From an uncultured Carnobacteriaceae bacterium (GTDB lineage: Bacteria > Bacillota > Bacilli > Lactobacillales > Aerococcaceae), in contig CALHVK010000132.1 of NCBI GenBank assembly GCA_938039195.1, positions 1 through 29,560 on the forward strand: a stretch of DNA of 29,560 nt. Reading direction: 5' to 3'. The translations under genes were made by a program, and so were the position numbers. The notes under the pieces were generated by a model, which made no database searches, was not told where the DNA came from, and was given only the letters and a program-made list of their open reading frames with translations. Every line of letters starts with the position of its first letter. Position 1 is the stretch's first letter. This document shows, piece after piece, positions 15,203 through 23,088 of the stretch.

Positions 15203-18200
15203 TCTTCTGTTTCTCCTTTCTTAGCTTTTAATTCATCTTGAATAAATAGTATCCCCTCTTCTTTTTCAAACTTTTGTAGAGAACGATATCTATTTTCTGG
15301 ATTTGTAGCATCAAACTGCGCAATACTACTAAATTTACCAGCTACAGAATCTGCATATTGTTTAAAGTCTTCGTAAGGAGCGAGTGTGATATCCCCTGAT
15401 AGAATTCCTTGACCTGCTTCTTGAATTTTTTCCCATACGAAATCTTTGAATAACTTCAATTCTTCGGTTGTATACACACCGTTTTTATAAATTGCACTAA
15501 TGCCGCCATCTTTTTTAAGAGCAACATTCAAGACATTCGATGCATTCGTTTCAACGAGTTCTGGATTCAGTCTAGCAATCTCATCAGAGTTGATTAATCC
15601 CCGGTGTTTAAAGGCTTTTGTCCATTCTTGCTTCCATTTATCTTCCGTTGGAACTTCTTTTATACTGAATTTTGGATTATGCACATGGATATAGCTTGCT
15701 TCCAGTGGCGTTGGAATCTTTCCAGTTTCACTGCGAATAATTTCTTCAGATACTTTCAAATACGTTAACAATTGGATTTGAACTCCTGCAATCAGTTTTG
15801 TAATCTCGAATTTTTGTTCAGAAGACTTATAGTCAATAATCCCGTTATAGATTCCATTATCTGAATGCAATAAGTCAATTCGGTCAATCTTCCCGCGTAA
15901 ATGAATCGATTGATTTTTACCGATTGGAATGTGAATTGGATAGTTTCCTGAAGTTCCAAATACCACTTCTGTCATCCAAGGTTTTGACTCAAGCGCTAAC
16001 GCTTGTTTTTGGAGCGCATTCGTCGTTTGCATGAGTGTTTGGTGTAACAATCCTTGGACGAAGTTTAAACGTCTAGAAGAGGCTAAAATCGCAAATTTAG
16101 GATTGTCTTTCATTCTATTGAAGATTTCTTCTTCAATAGCCATTTTTTGCTCTGGAGATAACTCTCTTAGTGATAAGCCTCGTGCATTTAATTCTTTAAT
16201 AAACTGATCAAAGAACTCATGGAAGTATTCCCCAGTATTTGCTGGAGAAAGCTCAAATTCTTGGCGTTCTTTCAGTCTTAATCCATATTGTAAGAAATGG
16301 CTAAATGGATCTTTATAGTAAGTTTCAATTTGAGACGTTGATAAATTCAATTGATTTCCATAAAGCTCTTGTGCAATCGAAAGCGGCAATTTACTTGCTA
16401 CGTTTAATCTGAAGACAGATGCCAGTAATGCATGATAATTTGCGCTGAAAGCTGCATCTGTTTTTAGTAGATGCGGTATTAATTTCCATAAGAAATCAAT
16501 TTCATCTTTCTCTTTAAACTTGTTTTCTCTCATCTTCAATAGAAGCGTTGTAAATAGTTCGAATGGAACAACAAAATCACCTTGTTCTAAACGGTTTTGT
16601 CGATTTTGTGACCCATCAATTTTTTCAATGTCATACTGTTTTAGTAATCGTTGAACGAAATTTGAAACGAGTTGTTCCTTACCGTCTTTAGAAATCGCGC
16701 ACGATAGATAGAGCTGCTCGGTTGCACTCATCAATAACTGATAGAACACAAATGGCTCAACAGATTGTAATTGACCTGTTGTAGGTGCAAGGAAGCGTCC
16801 ACTATCTAAATGATTTGAGAATAGTTCCCGTTCCGAATCCGTTAATAGGCCTGTTTCGTCGATATTTCGTGGCATCACACCTTGCGAGAGCCCGACTGCA
16901 AACGTAATTTCCTTTGGCATATAACGAACAGAATCAATCCCAGTAATCGTTAATTCATCTAATGTTGAAGGTGCTAAATTATAGTGTGTTTGCTCAAATC
17001 CGGTATGAAGTAACATCATGAATGTTTCAAAGTCAAAGGATTTTTCGCCAAAAATATAAATGTATTCATCTAATAATCGGATAAATTCAGACCACACTTG
17101 TTCTTGACGTCTAGCCGTTTCAACATCACCATCTTCAGCAGCGATATCTCTCCAGTAAATAACAGATTTATCGACACCTAAAGTCGATAGTAATTGATAC
17201 AGTACAGTAACAGCTTCTCTTGTTGTAGCTGCTTGTTCTAATTTCTTAAATGCAGGGAGTAATACCTTTGTTAATTCATCACGAAGTTCTTGTGCTTTCA
17301 ATAAGATTTGTGTATCCTTATCAGTCAATTCCACTTTAGAATCTTCATCAATAGATTCTTCAACATAAGCCCATGGTTTCCCGTTTGTCCATTGATACCC
17401 TTCGTAACCATTGGCAAGAATAACTGTCTCTGTTTCATCTAATTGTTGTCTGAAAGCTTGTAATTGCTCGTTGAGAGGTGTGTCTTCGTCTTTATTCCAT
17501 AAGACATATTCGCTACGAAGAAGACTCATAATATCCGCATAACGCCAATCATATTGCCAAATAGCAAACAGTGCATCTAGCACCTGGATAATTGGATGAT
17601 GTTCCATTGAGTCTGATAAATCTATGAATCCTGGGATATCATATTGTTTTAGAAGAGATTCTAAGAATAAATGATTCTCTTCCAAATTACGTCCCAAAAT
17701 TTGGATGTCCTTGTAACGCACTTTGCCTTCTTGCACCATTCGTTTAATTTGGGCAAAAGTTTCTTGATACTCTTCTCGCTCATCGGCGTATTTAGTAAAT
17801 TGTATCTTTTGTAGAGAAGTCTTTTGTCCTTTCTCTCTCTTTACTTTTGAGAGTCCACCATTTGTTTCGAGCCAGAACTTTTCTACTTCTTTAAACTCAT
17901 CATTAAAAAGCGAATCACTTTCTTCCCATTCGATGATGCGTGCTAAGTCCTCTCCTCTATTTACCCATCTTGAAAGTCTTTCTAAGAGAATTCTATTTGA
18001 CGTAAATAATGAATCTCCTGCTTCATTTTTAGCAGTATGGACCCCATATGTTGTTAATGTAGCGTGAAACTCGACGGTTGCTCCGCTTGCTACTAAGCCT
18101 TCAATTACTTCCATTTCAGCCTTTGTTAATGTGACCATTTCATCGATTGCAATAAAGGTATTGGATAAATCTTTAGTAGCAATCACGCTGCATAACTGCG

Positions 18201-18768
18201 CATAGCTTTCTTCTTGGTGAACGAAATCTTCTTTTAGCGCTTGTGTAAAGTAACGATAAATAATCCCAAATTCTTTTAATCGTTGCTCATTTTCTGTTGG
18301 ATTAGTTTCTTCAAAAAAGCTAGAGAAATCTTCAACTTCAATTCCTCCAGTTTGGAATTCATTCATTACCTTGCTTAATTGTTCAAGAAAGCCTTTATGG
18401 CGAGCTTCGTTTTTAAAGAGGGTGAGCTCCGATGAATGTTCTTCTAGAATCGATTTCAAAAGCATTGTAATTCCGACTTTTGAAATGGATGTCTTCTCAG
18501 TAATAGCTTCGTTTCTTAATAAATACCATAATAAACGTTTAAAACTATACACTTGAAGTCTTGTAGATGCGTAGCTACGAGACGAGGAATCTGTTAATAA
18601 TTCTCCGACTTGTCTAATCATTTCCATTTCGGCGGTAAACTTAATATGATCAGGCACAATATAATAGACTTGATGTGCCTCATCTTGTTTAAGCCACTGA
18701 GCAAAACGGTGGGCAATCTTCTTTGATTTATTAACGGATTTCTTTGAAATAACAGCATTAAATCCCAT
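15199..18768 (-). CDS. addB: AddB (RexB-type), helicase/exonuclease subunit B
   Basis: A protein of 1189 residues that pairs with AddA. It has the UvrD/Rep-like fold and a C-terminal RecB-family nuclease with KIDRIDLL and IIDYKSS (Asp979, Lys981), followed by QIQLLTYL, so the nuclease looks active. Two features differ from Bacillus AddB. First, the N-terminal nucleotide-binding loop is missing; the same place reads ISKKSVNKSKK. Second, the four cysteines that hold a 4Fe-4S cluster around the nuclease are gone: YYKDPFSHFLQYGLRLK has Lys where Cys is expected, and the C-terminal segment before SIAQFD has none. The whole protein has just two cysteines, neither in those positions. This is the RexB type of lactic acid bacteria. 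GGAGG precedes the ATG. Confidence 0.94.
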   Translation of the reverse strand: MGFNAVISKKSVNKSKKIAHRFAQWLKQDEAHQVYYIVPDHIKFTAEMEMIRQVGELLTDSSSRSYASTRLQVYSFKRLLWYLLRNEAITEKTSISKVGITMLLKSILEEHSSELTLFKNEARHKGFLEQLSKVMNEFQTGGIEVEDFSSFFEETNPTENEQRLKEFGIIYRYFTQALKEDFVHQEESYAQLCSVIATKDLSNTFIAIDEMVTLTKAEMEVIEGLVASGATVEFHATLTTYGVHTAKNEAGDSLFTSNRILLERLSRWVNRGEDLARIIEWEESDSLFNDEFKEVEKFWLETNGGLSKVKREKGQKTSLQKIQFTKYADEREEYQETFAQIKRMVQEGKVRYKDIQILGRNLEENHLFLESLLKQYDIPGFIDLSDSMEHHPIIQVLDALFAIWQYDWRYADIMSLLRSEYVLWNKDEDTPLNEQLQAFRQQLDETETVILANGYEGYQWTNGKPWAYVEESIDEDSKVELTDKDTQILLKAQELRDELTKVLLPAFKKLEQAATTREAVTVLYQLLSTLGVDKSVIYWRDIAAEDGDVETARRQEQVWSEFIRLLDEYIYIFGEKSFDFETFMMLLHTGFEQTHYNLAPSTLDELTITGIDSVRYMPKEITFAVGLSQGVMPRNIDETGLLTDSERELFSNHLDSGRFLAPTTGQLQSVEPFVFYQLLMSATEQLYLSCAISKDGKEQLVSNFVQRLLKQYDIEKIDGSQNRQNRLEQGDFVVPFELFTTLLLKMRENKFKEKDEIDFLWKLIPHLLKTDAAFSANYHALLASVFRLNVASKLPLSIAQELYGNQLNLSTSQIETYYKDPFSHFLQYGLRLKERQEFELSPANTGEYFHEFFDQFIKELNARGLSLRELSPEQKMAIEEEIFNRMKDNPKFAILASSRRLNFVQGLLHQTLMQTTNALQKQALALESKPWMTEVVFGTSGNYPIHIPIGKNQSIHLRGKIDRIDLLHSDNGIYNGIIDYKSSEQKFEITKLIAGVQIQLLTYLKVSEEIIRSETGKIPTPLEASYIHVHNPKFSIKEVPTEDKWKQEWTKAFKHRGLINSDEIARLNPELVETNASNVLNVALKKDGGISAIYKNGVYTTEELKLFKDFVWEKIQEAGQGILSGDITLAPYEDFKQYADSVAGKFSSIAQFDATNPENRYRSLQKFEKEEGILFIQDELKAKKGETEE

Positions 18769-18797
18769 GGATGCATCCTCCTTTTTAAGTCTTCTCT

Positions 18798-18806
18798 AGT
18801 ATATCA
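18798..18806 (-). promoter_or_regulatory. Extended -10 promoter of addBA
   Basis: On the minus strand TGATATACT carries a TATACT -10 with an upstream TG (TGN extended -10), about 30 bases before addB. No good -35 is present at 17 bases. Confidence 0.5.
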
Positions 18807-18837
18807 TGAAATCTGGAAAAAGCGCTTTAAAAATTGA

Positions 18838-18876
18838 AATAAAAAAACACTTTTAGCAGTTTCCTACTAAAAGTGT
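18838..18876 (-). terminator. Terminator after nrdH
   Basis: On the minus strand ACACTTTTAGTAG pairs with CTGCTAAAAGTGT around a GAAA tetraloop, then seven T residues follow. It separates nrdH from addBA. Confidence 0.9.
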
Positions 18877-18895
18877 ACTTAGTTCTTCTATTAAA

Positions 18896-19132
18896 TTATC
18901 CCACTAATTTTTCTAAAAGATCAGGACGGAATCCGAAGAATGGTTCTACACCGTCAGCAACGATAACAGGTAATGATTGGAAACCTAATTCCTTCACTTC
19001 TGCTAAAGCTTCTTCTGACTCGAAAACATCTTTTACAGTGAATTCCACGTTGTTATTTTCGAAAAATTGTTTTGTAAAATTGCATTGCATGCAATTTGGT
19101 TTTGAATAAAGAATAATATTGCGATTTGACAT
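18896..19132 (-). CDS. nrdH: NrdH-type glutaredoxin-like redoxin
   Basis: A protein of 78 residues with a thioredoxin fold. NrdH gives electrons to the class Ib ribonucleotide reductase NrdEF and is itself reduced by thioredoxin reductase. The redox motif is Cys14-Met-Gln-Cys17 in SKPNCMQCNFTK, with the conserved SLPVIVADG (cis-proline loop) and the NrdH-specific ending FFGFRPDLLEKL. I chose ATG 19132 because GGGGAG lies 7 bases upstream and homologues start here; the frame is open for another 14 codons but those are not conserved in type. There is no nrdI, nrdE or nrdF nearby, so it is a stand-alone gene. Two NrdR boxes over its promoter support the assignment. Confidence 0.92.
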   Translation of the reverse strand: MSNRNIILYSKPNCMQCNFTKQFFENNNVEFTVKDVFESEEALAEVKELGFQSLPVIVADGVEPFFGFRPDLLEKLVG

Positions 19133-19169
19133 ATTACTTCTCCCCTTTTTATTTTTTCTGACAGAAGAT

Positions 19170-19198
19170 ATCATACATCATTTTGAATTAAAATACAA
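19170..19198 (-). promoter_or_regulatory. Promoter of nrdH
   Basis: On the minus strand TTGTAT (19193-19198) and TATGAT (19170-19175) are exactly 17 bases apart, about 38 bases before the start codon. The -35 is buried in the proximal NrdR box, so bound NrdR would block RNA polymerase. Confidence 0.75.
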
Positions 19199-19208
19199 TA
19201 TATAGTTC
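19193..19208 (-). promoter_or_regulatory. NrdR box, proximal (overlaps the nrdH -35)
   Basis: The core ACAATATATAGTT (19195-19207) fits the NrdR consensus ACACWATATATWGTGT well. NrdR is an ATP-cone repressor of ribonucleotide reductase genes. Confidence 0.82.
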
Positions 19209-19210
19209 TT

Positions 19211-19228
19211 ATGAAAATGCATTTTCAT
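19211..19228. promoter_or_regulatory. 18-bp perfect palindrome between the NrdR boxes
   Basis: ATGAAAATGCATTTTCAT is fully symmetrical. It resembles a Fur-family half-site pair (TGAAAAT/ATTTTCA) but with two central bases instead of one. It may be another operator or simply a hairpin in the read-through transcript from the nuclease gene. Confidence 0.45.
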
Positions 19229-19234
19229 TTTAAA

Positions 19235-19250
19235 ACACAATATATAGTTT
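19235..19250 (-). promoter_or_regulatory. NrdR box, distal
   Basis: ACACAATATATAGTTT repeats the same 13-base core as the proximal box, exactly 42 bp away (about four helical turns), so both boxes face the same side of the DNA. Confidence 0.82.
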
Positions 19251-19257
19251 TAACGAA

Positions 19258-19902
19258 TTACTTATAAACGCTGGTATCAAAGCCTTTGTTGGTCACATAA
19301 CCATCTTTTTCCCAAATATTTTTTTTGCGTTTTTTTGCTTTCTTTTCAATTTCTTGGAATTGTTTCAACAAGCTTGTGTTTGGTTCGTAAGCATAGCCAA
19401 CTCTAGCAAGTCCTTCTTCAATCAAAATATCTTGAAGTAATTTACCATCTACATAAACATACATTAACGCTCGATCATACTTATCTGCATGATCGCCGAC
19501 GTCGAAACTTCCTTCGATTTTCTTCGCATTCGACAATAGTTCTTCTGTACGTTTCTTCGCTTCATCCGCATACGGTTGCGCTTCTTTACCCTCTTTTGCT
19601 GTTTCTGGAGCATCTACAATGAGTAAACGTACCTTAAATTCTTTTCCTTCATAACTTAAATGGAATGTATCTCCATCTGCTCCATAGACATATTTAAACG
19701 GATATTTTTTCATACTCTCAAAGTAATCAAAGTTAGTTCCATTAAAAGATGAATTAGAGGTATTCTGAGACGTTTTCGATGAAGAATGAGTATTTGATTT
19801 ATTCGTTGTCTTCTGCTCTCCAAAAGCCTTATAAAGAGCAAATACAACCACAATAATAATTGAAATAATTGTACTAATCATTTTCCATTGTTTTTGAGTC
19901 AT
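19258..19902 (-). CDS. Membrane-anchored staphylococcal-nuclease-like (thermonuclease) protein
   Basis: A protein of 214 residues. One N-terminal membrane segment (about residues 8-27) is followed by a Ser/Thr/Asn-rich linker (about 29-57) and a nuclease domain with an SNase/OB fold (about 65-205). Residues of S. aureus nuclease are all found: Asp78 in GADGDT (D21), Arg92 in VRLLIVDAPE (R35), Asp97 (D40), Glu100 (E43) and Arg144 in DKYDRALMYVY (R87). It should therefore be a calcium-dependent endonuclease that cuts DNA and RNA outside the cell, tethered to the membrane unless cleaved. The strong site GGGAGGAG precedes the ATG. A terminator after frr ends about 16 bases before its start, so transcription is by read-through or from inside frr. 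Confidence 0.9.
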   Translation of the reverse strand: MTQKQWKMISTIISIIIVVVFALYKAFGEQKTTNKSNTHSSSKTSQNTSNSSFNGTNFDYFESMKKYPFKYVYGADGDTFHLSYEGKEFKVRLLIVDAPETAKEGKEAQPYADEAKKRTEELLSNAKKIEGSFDVGDHADKYDRALMYVYVDGKLLQDILIEEGLARVGYAYEPNTSLLKQFQEIEKKAKKRKKNIWEKDGYVTNKGFDTSVYK

Positions 19903-19917
19903 TATTTCTCCTCCCTT

Positions 19918-19947
19918 GAAAATAAAAAAGAGGCAAAAGCCCCTTTT
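19918..19947 (-). terminator. Terminator after frr
   Basis: On the minus strand AAAAGGGGC and GCCTCTTTT pair around TTTT with one G-U pair, followed by T-rich sequence. It lies directly before the ribosome site of the nuclease gene. Confidence 0.8.
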
Positions 19948-19956
19948 CTATTCAAA

Positions 19957-20517
19957 TTAAACTTCTAAAAGTTCTTTTTCTTTGTTTGCTGCTAACTTAT
20001 CGATGTTCTTAACACTATCATCCGTAACTTTTTGGATTTCTTTTTCTAATGTGTGTAATTCATCTTCAGTAATTTCTTTTGCTTTTTCAGCTTTTTTCGC
20101 TTGATCAATCGCATCGCGACGGATATTACGTACACTTACTTTTGCACTTTCAGCTTCTTTACCTACTTGTTTAGCAAGCTCTTTACGACGTTCTTCAGTT
20201 AATTGCGGAATAATTAAACGAATAACAGAACCATCACTTGTTGGAGTGATTCCGATATCGCTCATTAAAATCGCACGTTCAATGTCGTTTAATGAAGATT
20301 TGTCATAAGGTGTAATTAAAAGCATACGTGCTTCTGGAACTGTAATTGAAGCTAATTGGTTTACTGGAGTTAATGCACCATAGTATTCCACTTCTAGACG
20401 GTCTAATAGACTTGCATTCGCACGTCCAGCACGAATGGATCCTAATTCACGTAAAAGTGCATCCTCAGATTTTTTCATACGTTCTTTTGTATGAGCTAAA
20501 ATTTCGCTCGTTGACAT
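19957..20517 (-). CDS. frr: Ribosome recycling factor
   Basis: A protein of 186 residues, the standard length. RRF splits post-termination ribosomes together with EF-G. Family blocks are clear: LRELGSIRAGRANASLLDRLEVEYYGA near residues 23-49, ASITVPEARMLLITPYD, DGSVIRLIIPQLTEERRKEL and VSVRNIRRDAID, ending in a long charged helix. The start ATG is three bases after the pyrH stop, with GGGGGAAAT inside the end of pyrH as ribosome site, so pyrH and frr are one transcriptional and probably translational unit. Confidence 0.97.
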   Translation of the reverse strand: MSTSEILAHTKERMKKSEDALLRELGSIRAGRANASLLDRLEVEYYGALTPVNQLASITVPEARMLLITPYDKSSLNDIERAILMSDIGITPTSDGSVIRLIIPQLTEERRKELAKQVGKEAESAKVSVRNIRRDAIDQAKKAEKAKEITEDELHTLEKEIQKVTDDSVKNIDKLAANKEKELLEV

Positions 20518-20520
20518 AAC

Positions 20521-21243
20521 CTATTTCCCCCTAACTGTTGTACCGATGTTCTCCCCTAATACAACGCGTCTAATATTTCCTGGTTCGTTTAAATTAAATA
20601 CTACTAAAGGAATATCATTATCCATAGAAAGTGAGCTTGCAGTAGTATCCATTACTTTTAAGCCCTTTTGGATAACATCTAAGTGTGTTAATTCATTGTA
20701 CTTCTTCGCATTGACGTCTACACGTGGGTCAGCACTATAAACGCCATCTACATTATTTTTCGCCATTAAGATTGCGTCTGCTTCGATTTCGGCAGCACGT
20801 AAAGCAGCGGCTGTATCTGTTGAGAAGTAAGGGTTCCCTGTACCACCGGCAAAAATCACTACACGTTCTTTTTCAAGGTGACGAACAGCTCTACGACGGA
20901 TGTAAGGTTCAGCGATTTGACGCATATCAATAGAAGTTTGAACACGAGTTGGAACTCCAATGTTTTCTAAAGCGTCTTGAAGTGCTAATGCATTCATAAC
21001 GGTTGCTAACATTCCCATGTAGTCTGCTTGCGCGCGTTCCATACCAACTTCTTCACCAGTAATCCCACGCCAAATGTTACCACCGCCGACTACAATGGCG
21101 ATTTCAACACCTAAATCATGAACCTCTTTTAACTCTTTAACAACTTCTTTAATTGTTGGTGGGTTAATTCCAAAGCCCGCTTGACCTGCTAATGCCTCAC
21201 CACTTAATTTTAAAACAACACGTTTATATTTTGGTTCAACCAT
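20521..21243 (-). CDS. pyrH: UMP kinase
   Basis: A protein of 240 residues of the amino-acid-kinase fold. It phosphorylates UMP to UDP with ATP. Motifs seen: KLSGEALAGQAGFGI at the N-terminus, the phosphate loop IVVGGGNIWRG, QADYMGMLATVMNALALQDAL, FAGGTGNPYFSTDTAAALRA (UMP binding) and KNNVDGVYSADPR for ATP. Bacterial PyrH is allosterically activated by GTP and inhibited by UTP, but nothing here tests this. GGAG lies 9 bases before the ATG. A full terminator hairpin ends 23 bases before the start, so expression must rely on read-through from tsf or a promoter upstream of the hairpin. Confidence 0.97.
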   Translation of the reverse strand: MVEPKYKRVVLKLSGEALAGQAGFGINPPTIKEVVKELKEVHDLGVEIAIVVGGGNIWRGITGEEVGMERAQADYMGMLATVMNALALQDALENIGVPTRVQTSIDMRQIAEPYIRRRAVRHLEKERVVIFAGGTGNPYFSTDTAAALRAAEIEADAILMAKNNVDGVYSADPRVDVNAKKYNELTHLDVIQKGLKVMDTTASSLSMDNDIPLVVFNLNEPGNIRRVVLGENIGTTVRGK

Positions 21244-21266
21244 TGCTTTATCTCCTTAATCTTTAT

Positions 21267-21305
21267 AAAAAAAGGGAATAGCGGGTAGCTATCTACCATA
21301 TTCCC
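21267..21305 (-). terminator. Terminator/attenuator between tsf and pyrH
   Basis: On the minus strand GGGAATA pairs with TATTCCC and an inner GGTAG/CTACC stem stacks on it; seven T residues follow. It leaves no room for a pyrH promoter downstream. Confidence 0.85.
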
Positions 21306-21320
21306 TCACATCATTAGTGA

Positions 21321-22202
21321 CTATTTTTTAACTTGTCCCATAACTTCTTCTACAAAGTTATCAACACGTTTTTCTAAACCTTCACCAACTTCGTAACGGT
21401 GGAATAATTTAACTTTTCCGCCTTTAGAAGCAACGAATTTAGATACAGTTTGATCTGGATCTTTAACGAATGGTTGGTCGTTTAAGCTGATTTCAGCTAA
21501 GAATTTGTTTAAACGTCCAGCAATCATTTTTTCTACGATGTTCGCTGGTTTACCTTCGTTTAATGCTTGTTCAGTAAGAACTTTCTTTTCATGTTCTAAT
21601 TCTTCTTCAGAAACTTGTGAACGGTCAATGTATTTAGGGTTGATTGCAGCGATGTGCATTGAAACGTCTTTAGCTACTGAATCGTCTGTAGAACCTTCAA
21701 CAACAGTTAACACACCGATACGTCCGCCCATGTGTAAGTAAGCACCGAATGCATCTGCATCAGATTTTTCAACGATTTCGAAACGACGTAAAGTGATTTT
21801 TTCACCGATAACTGTAGTTGCTTCTGCAATAACGTCAGAAACTTTACCGTTTGGAGTTTCAGCTTCAAGAGCTTCTTCTAAAGTTGAAGGGTTTGCTTTT
21901 AAGATTGCTTCAGAAACTTCTTTAACTAATGCTTGGAATTTGTCGTTTTTAGCAACGAAGTCAGTTTCAGCGTTCACTTCTAAGATAACTGCACGGTTTC
22001 CTTCTACTAATACATTAGTAATCCCTTCTGCAGCAATACGGTCTGCTTTTTTAGCAGCTTTTGCTAAACCAGCTTCACGTAAGTAGTCAACTGCTTTGTC
22101 GATATCTCCTTCAACGTGAACTAATGCTTTTTTAGCATCCATCATACCTACGCCAGTCATGTCGCGTAATTGTTTTACTAATTGAGCTGTAACTTGAGCC
22201 AT
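21321..22202 (-). CDS. tsf: Elongation factor Ts
   Basis: A protein of 293 residues. EF-Ts is the nucleotide exchange factor of EF-Tu. The N-terminal UBA-like domain MAQVTAQLVKQLRDMTGVGM is followed by the conserved TDFVAKND loop at residues 80-87, which contacts EF-Tu, and by the dimerisation domain with MHIAAINPKYI and the C-terminal QPFVKDPDQTV. I chose ATG 22202, eight bases after AGGAGG; an upstream in-frame TTG at 22208 is unsuitable. The gene follows rpsB, with a terminator-like hairpin between them. Confidence 0.97.
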   Translation of the reverse strand: MAQVTAQLVKQLRDMTGVGMMDAKKALVHVEGDIDKAVDYLREAGLAKAAKKADRIAAEGITNVLVEGNRAVILEVNAETDFVAKNDKFQALVKEVSEAILKANPSTLEEALEAETPNGKVSDVIAEATTVIGEKITLRRFEIVEKSDADAFGAYLHMGGRIGVLTVVEGSTDDSVAKDVSMHIAAINPKYIDRSQVSEEELEHEKKVLTEQALNEGKPANIVEKMIAGRLNKFLAEISLNDQPFVKDPDQTVSKFVASKGGKVKLFHRYEVGEGLEKRVDNFVEEVMGQVKK

Positions 22203-22248
22203 TCTCAATTCCTCCTATAAATTACTTTTAAATTTTTACAAACTTTTT

Positions 22249-22305
22249 AAAAAAAGCTGTTTGAATTGAAAAGTCTATTTCGCCTCTTTCTGATTCAAAC
22301 AGCTT
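22249..22305 (-). terminator. Terminator/attenuator between rpsB and tsf
   Basis: On the minus strand AAGCTGTTTGAAT (22293-22305) pairs perfectly with ATTCAAACAGCTT (22254-22266) across a 26-base loop, followed by seven T residues. Partial termination here would lower tsf relative to rpsB. Confidence 0.8.
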
Positions 22306-22317
22306 AACAGTTAGTGA

Positions 22318-23088
22318 TTATTCAGCGTTGTCGCCTTCAACTAATTTTTCGATATCTTCTAATGAAGTATCTTTATCTAAGTCTTCAACGTCTACTGCTA
22401 CGTCTTCACCTTGGTTACCTTCGATGAATGCATCAGCCATTTTAGCAACGATTAATTTAACCGCGCGGATAGCATCATCATTTGATGGAATAACAACATC
22501 GATTTCATCTGGGTCACAGTTTGTGTCAACCATAGCAACGATTGGAATGTTTAATTTGTGAGCTTCTTGAACTGCAATGCGTTCTTTACGAGGGTCAACG
22601 ATAAACATTACATCAGGAATGCGTGGCATATCTTTAATACCACCTAAGTATTTTTCAAGTTTGTCTAATTCTTTTAATAGAATACCAACTTCTTTTTTAG
22701 GTAATACTTCGAAAGTGCCGTCTTCTTGCATTTCTTTGATTTTTTTCAAACGTTTGATACGTGTTTGGATTGTATCCCAGTTAGTTAAAGTACCACCTAA
22801 CCAACGATGGTTAACGTAGTATTGACCTGAACGGATTGCTTCGTCTTTAACAGCATCTTGCGCTTGTTTTTTAGTACCAACGAATAATGCAATACCACCG
22901 TTTTCAGCAACTTCATGCATATAGTTGTATGCATCGTCCACTAATTTAACAGTTTTTTGTAGGTCGATGATATAGATACCATTTCTTTCTGTGAAGATGT
23001 ATCTCTTCATCTTAGGGTTCCAGCGACGTGTTTGGTGACCGAAATGTACACCAGCTTCTAACAATTGTTTCATTGAAATAACTGCCAT
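22318..23088 (-). CDS. rpsB: 30S ribosomal protein S2
   Basis: A protein of 256 residues. Clear S2 blocks: ISMKQLLEAGVHFGHQTRRWNPKMKRYIF at the N-terminus, LFVGTKKQAQDAV, YVNHRWLGGTLTN, PDVMFIVDPRKERIAVQEAHKLNIP and VDTNCDPDEIDVVIPSNDDAIRAV. The last 35 residues are acidic, as usual in lactic acid bacteria. ATG 23088 follows GGAGG by about 9 bases. The frame stays open 30 codons upstream, but that stretch is leader and not S2 sequence. Ribosomal S2 is needed for binding S1-like proteins and late 30S assembly. Confidence 0.97.
   Translation of the reverse strand: MAVISMKQLLEAGVHFGHQTRRWNPKMKRYIFTERNGIYIIDLQKTVKLVDDAYNYMHEVAENGGIALFVGTKKQAQDAVKDEAIRSGQYYVNHRWLGGTLTNWDTIQTRIKRLKKIKEMQEDGTFEVLPKKEVGILLKELDKLEKYLGGIKDMPRIPDVMFIVDPRKERIAVQEAHKLNIPIVAMVDTNCDPDEIDVVIPSNDDAIRAVKLIVAKMADAFIEGNQGEDVAVDVEDLDKDTSLEDIEKLVEGDNAE

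Noticed and set aside
18896..19174. Longer 92-codon version of nrdH
   Set aside because: The extra N-terminus would start inside the promoter -10 and has no ribosome site; ATG 19132 fits the NrdH family.
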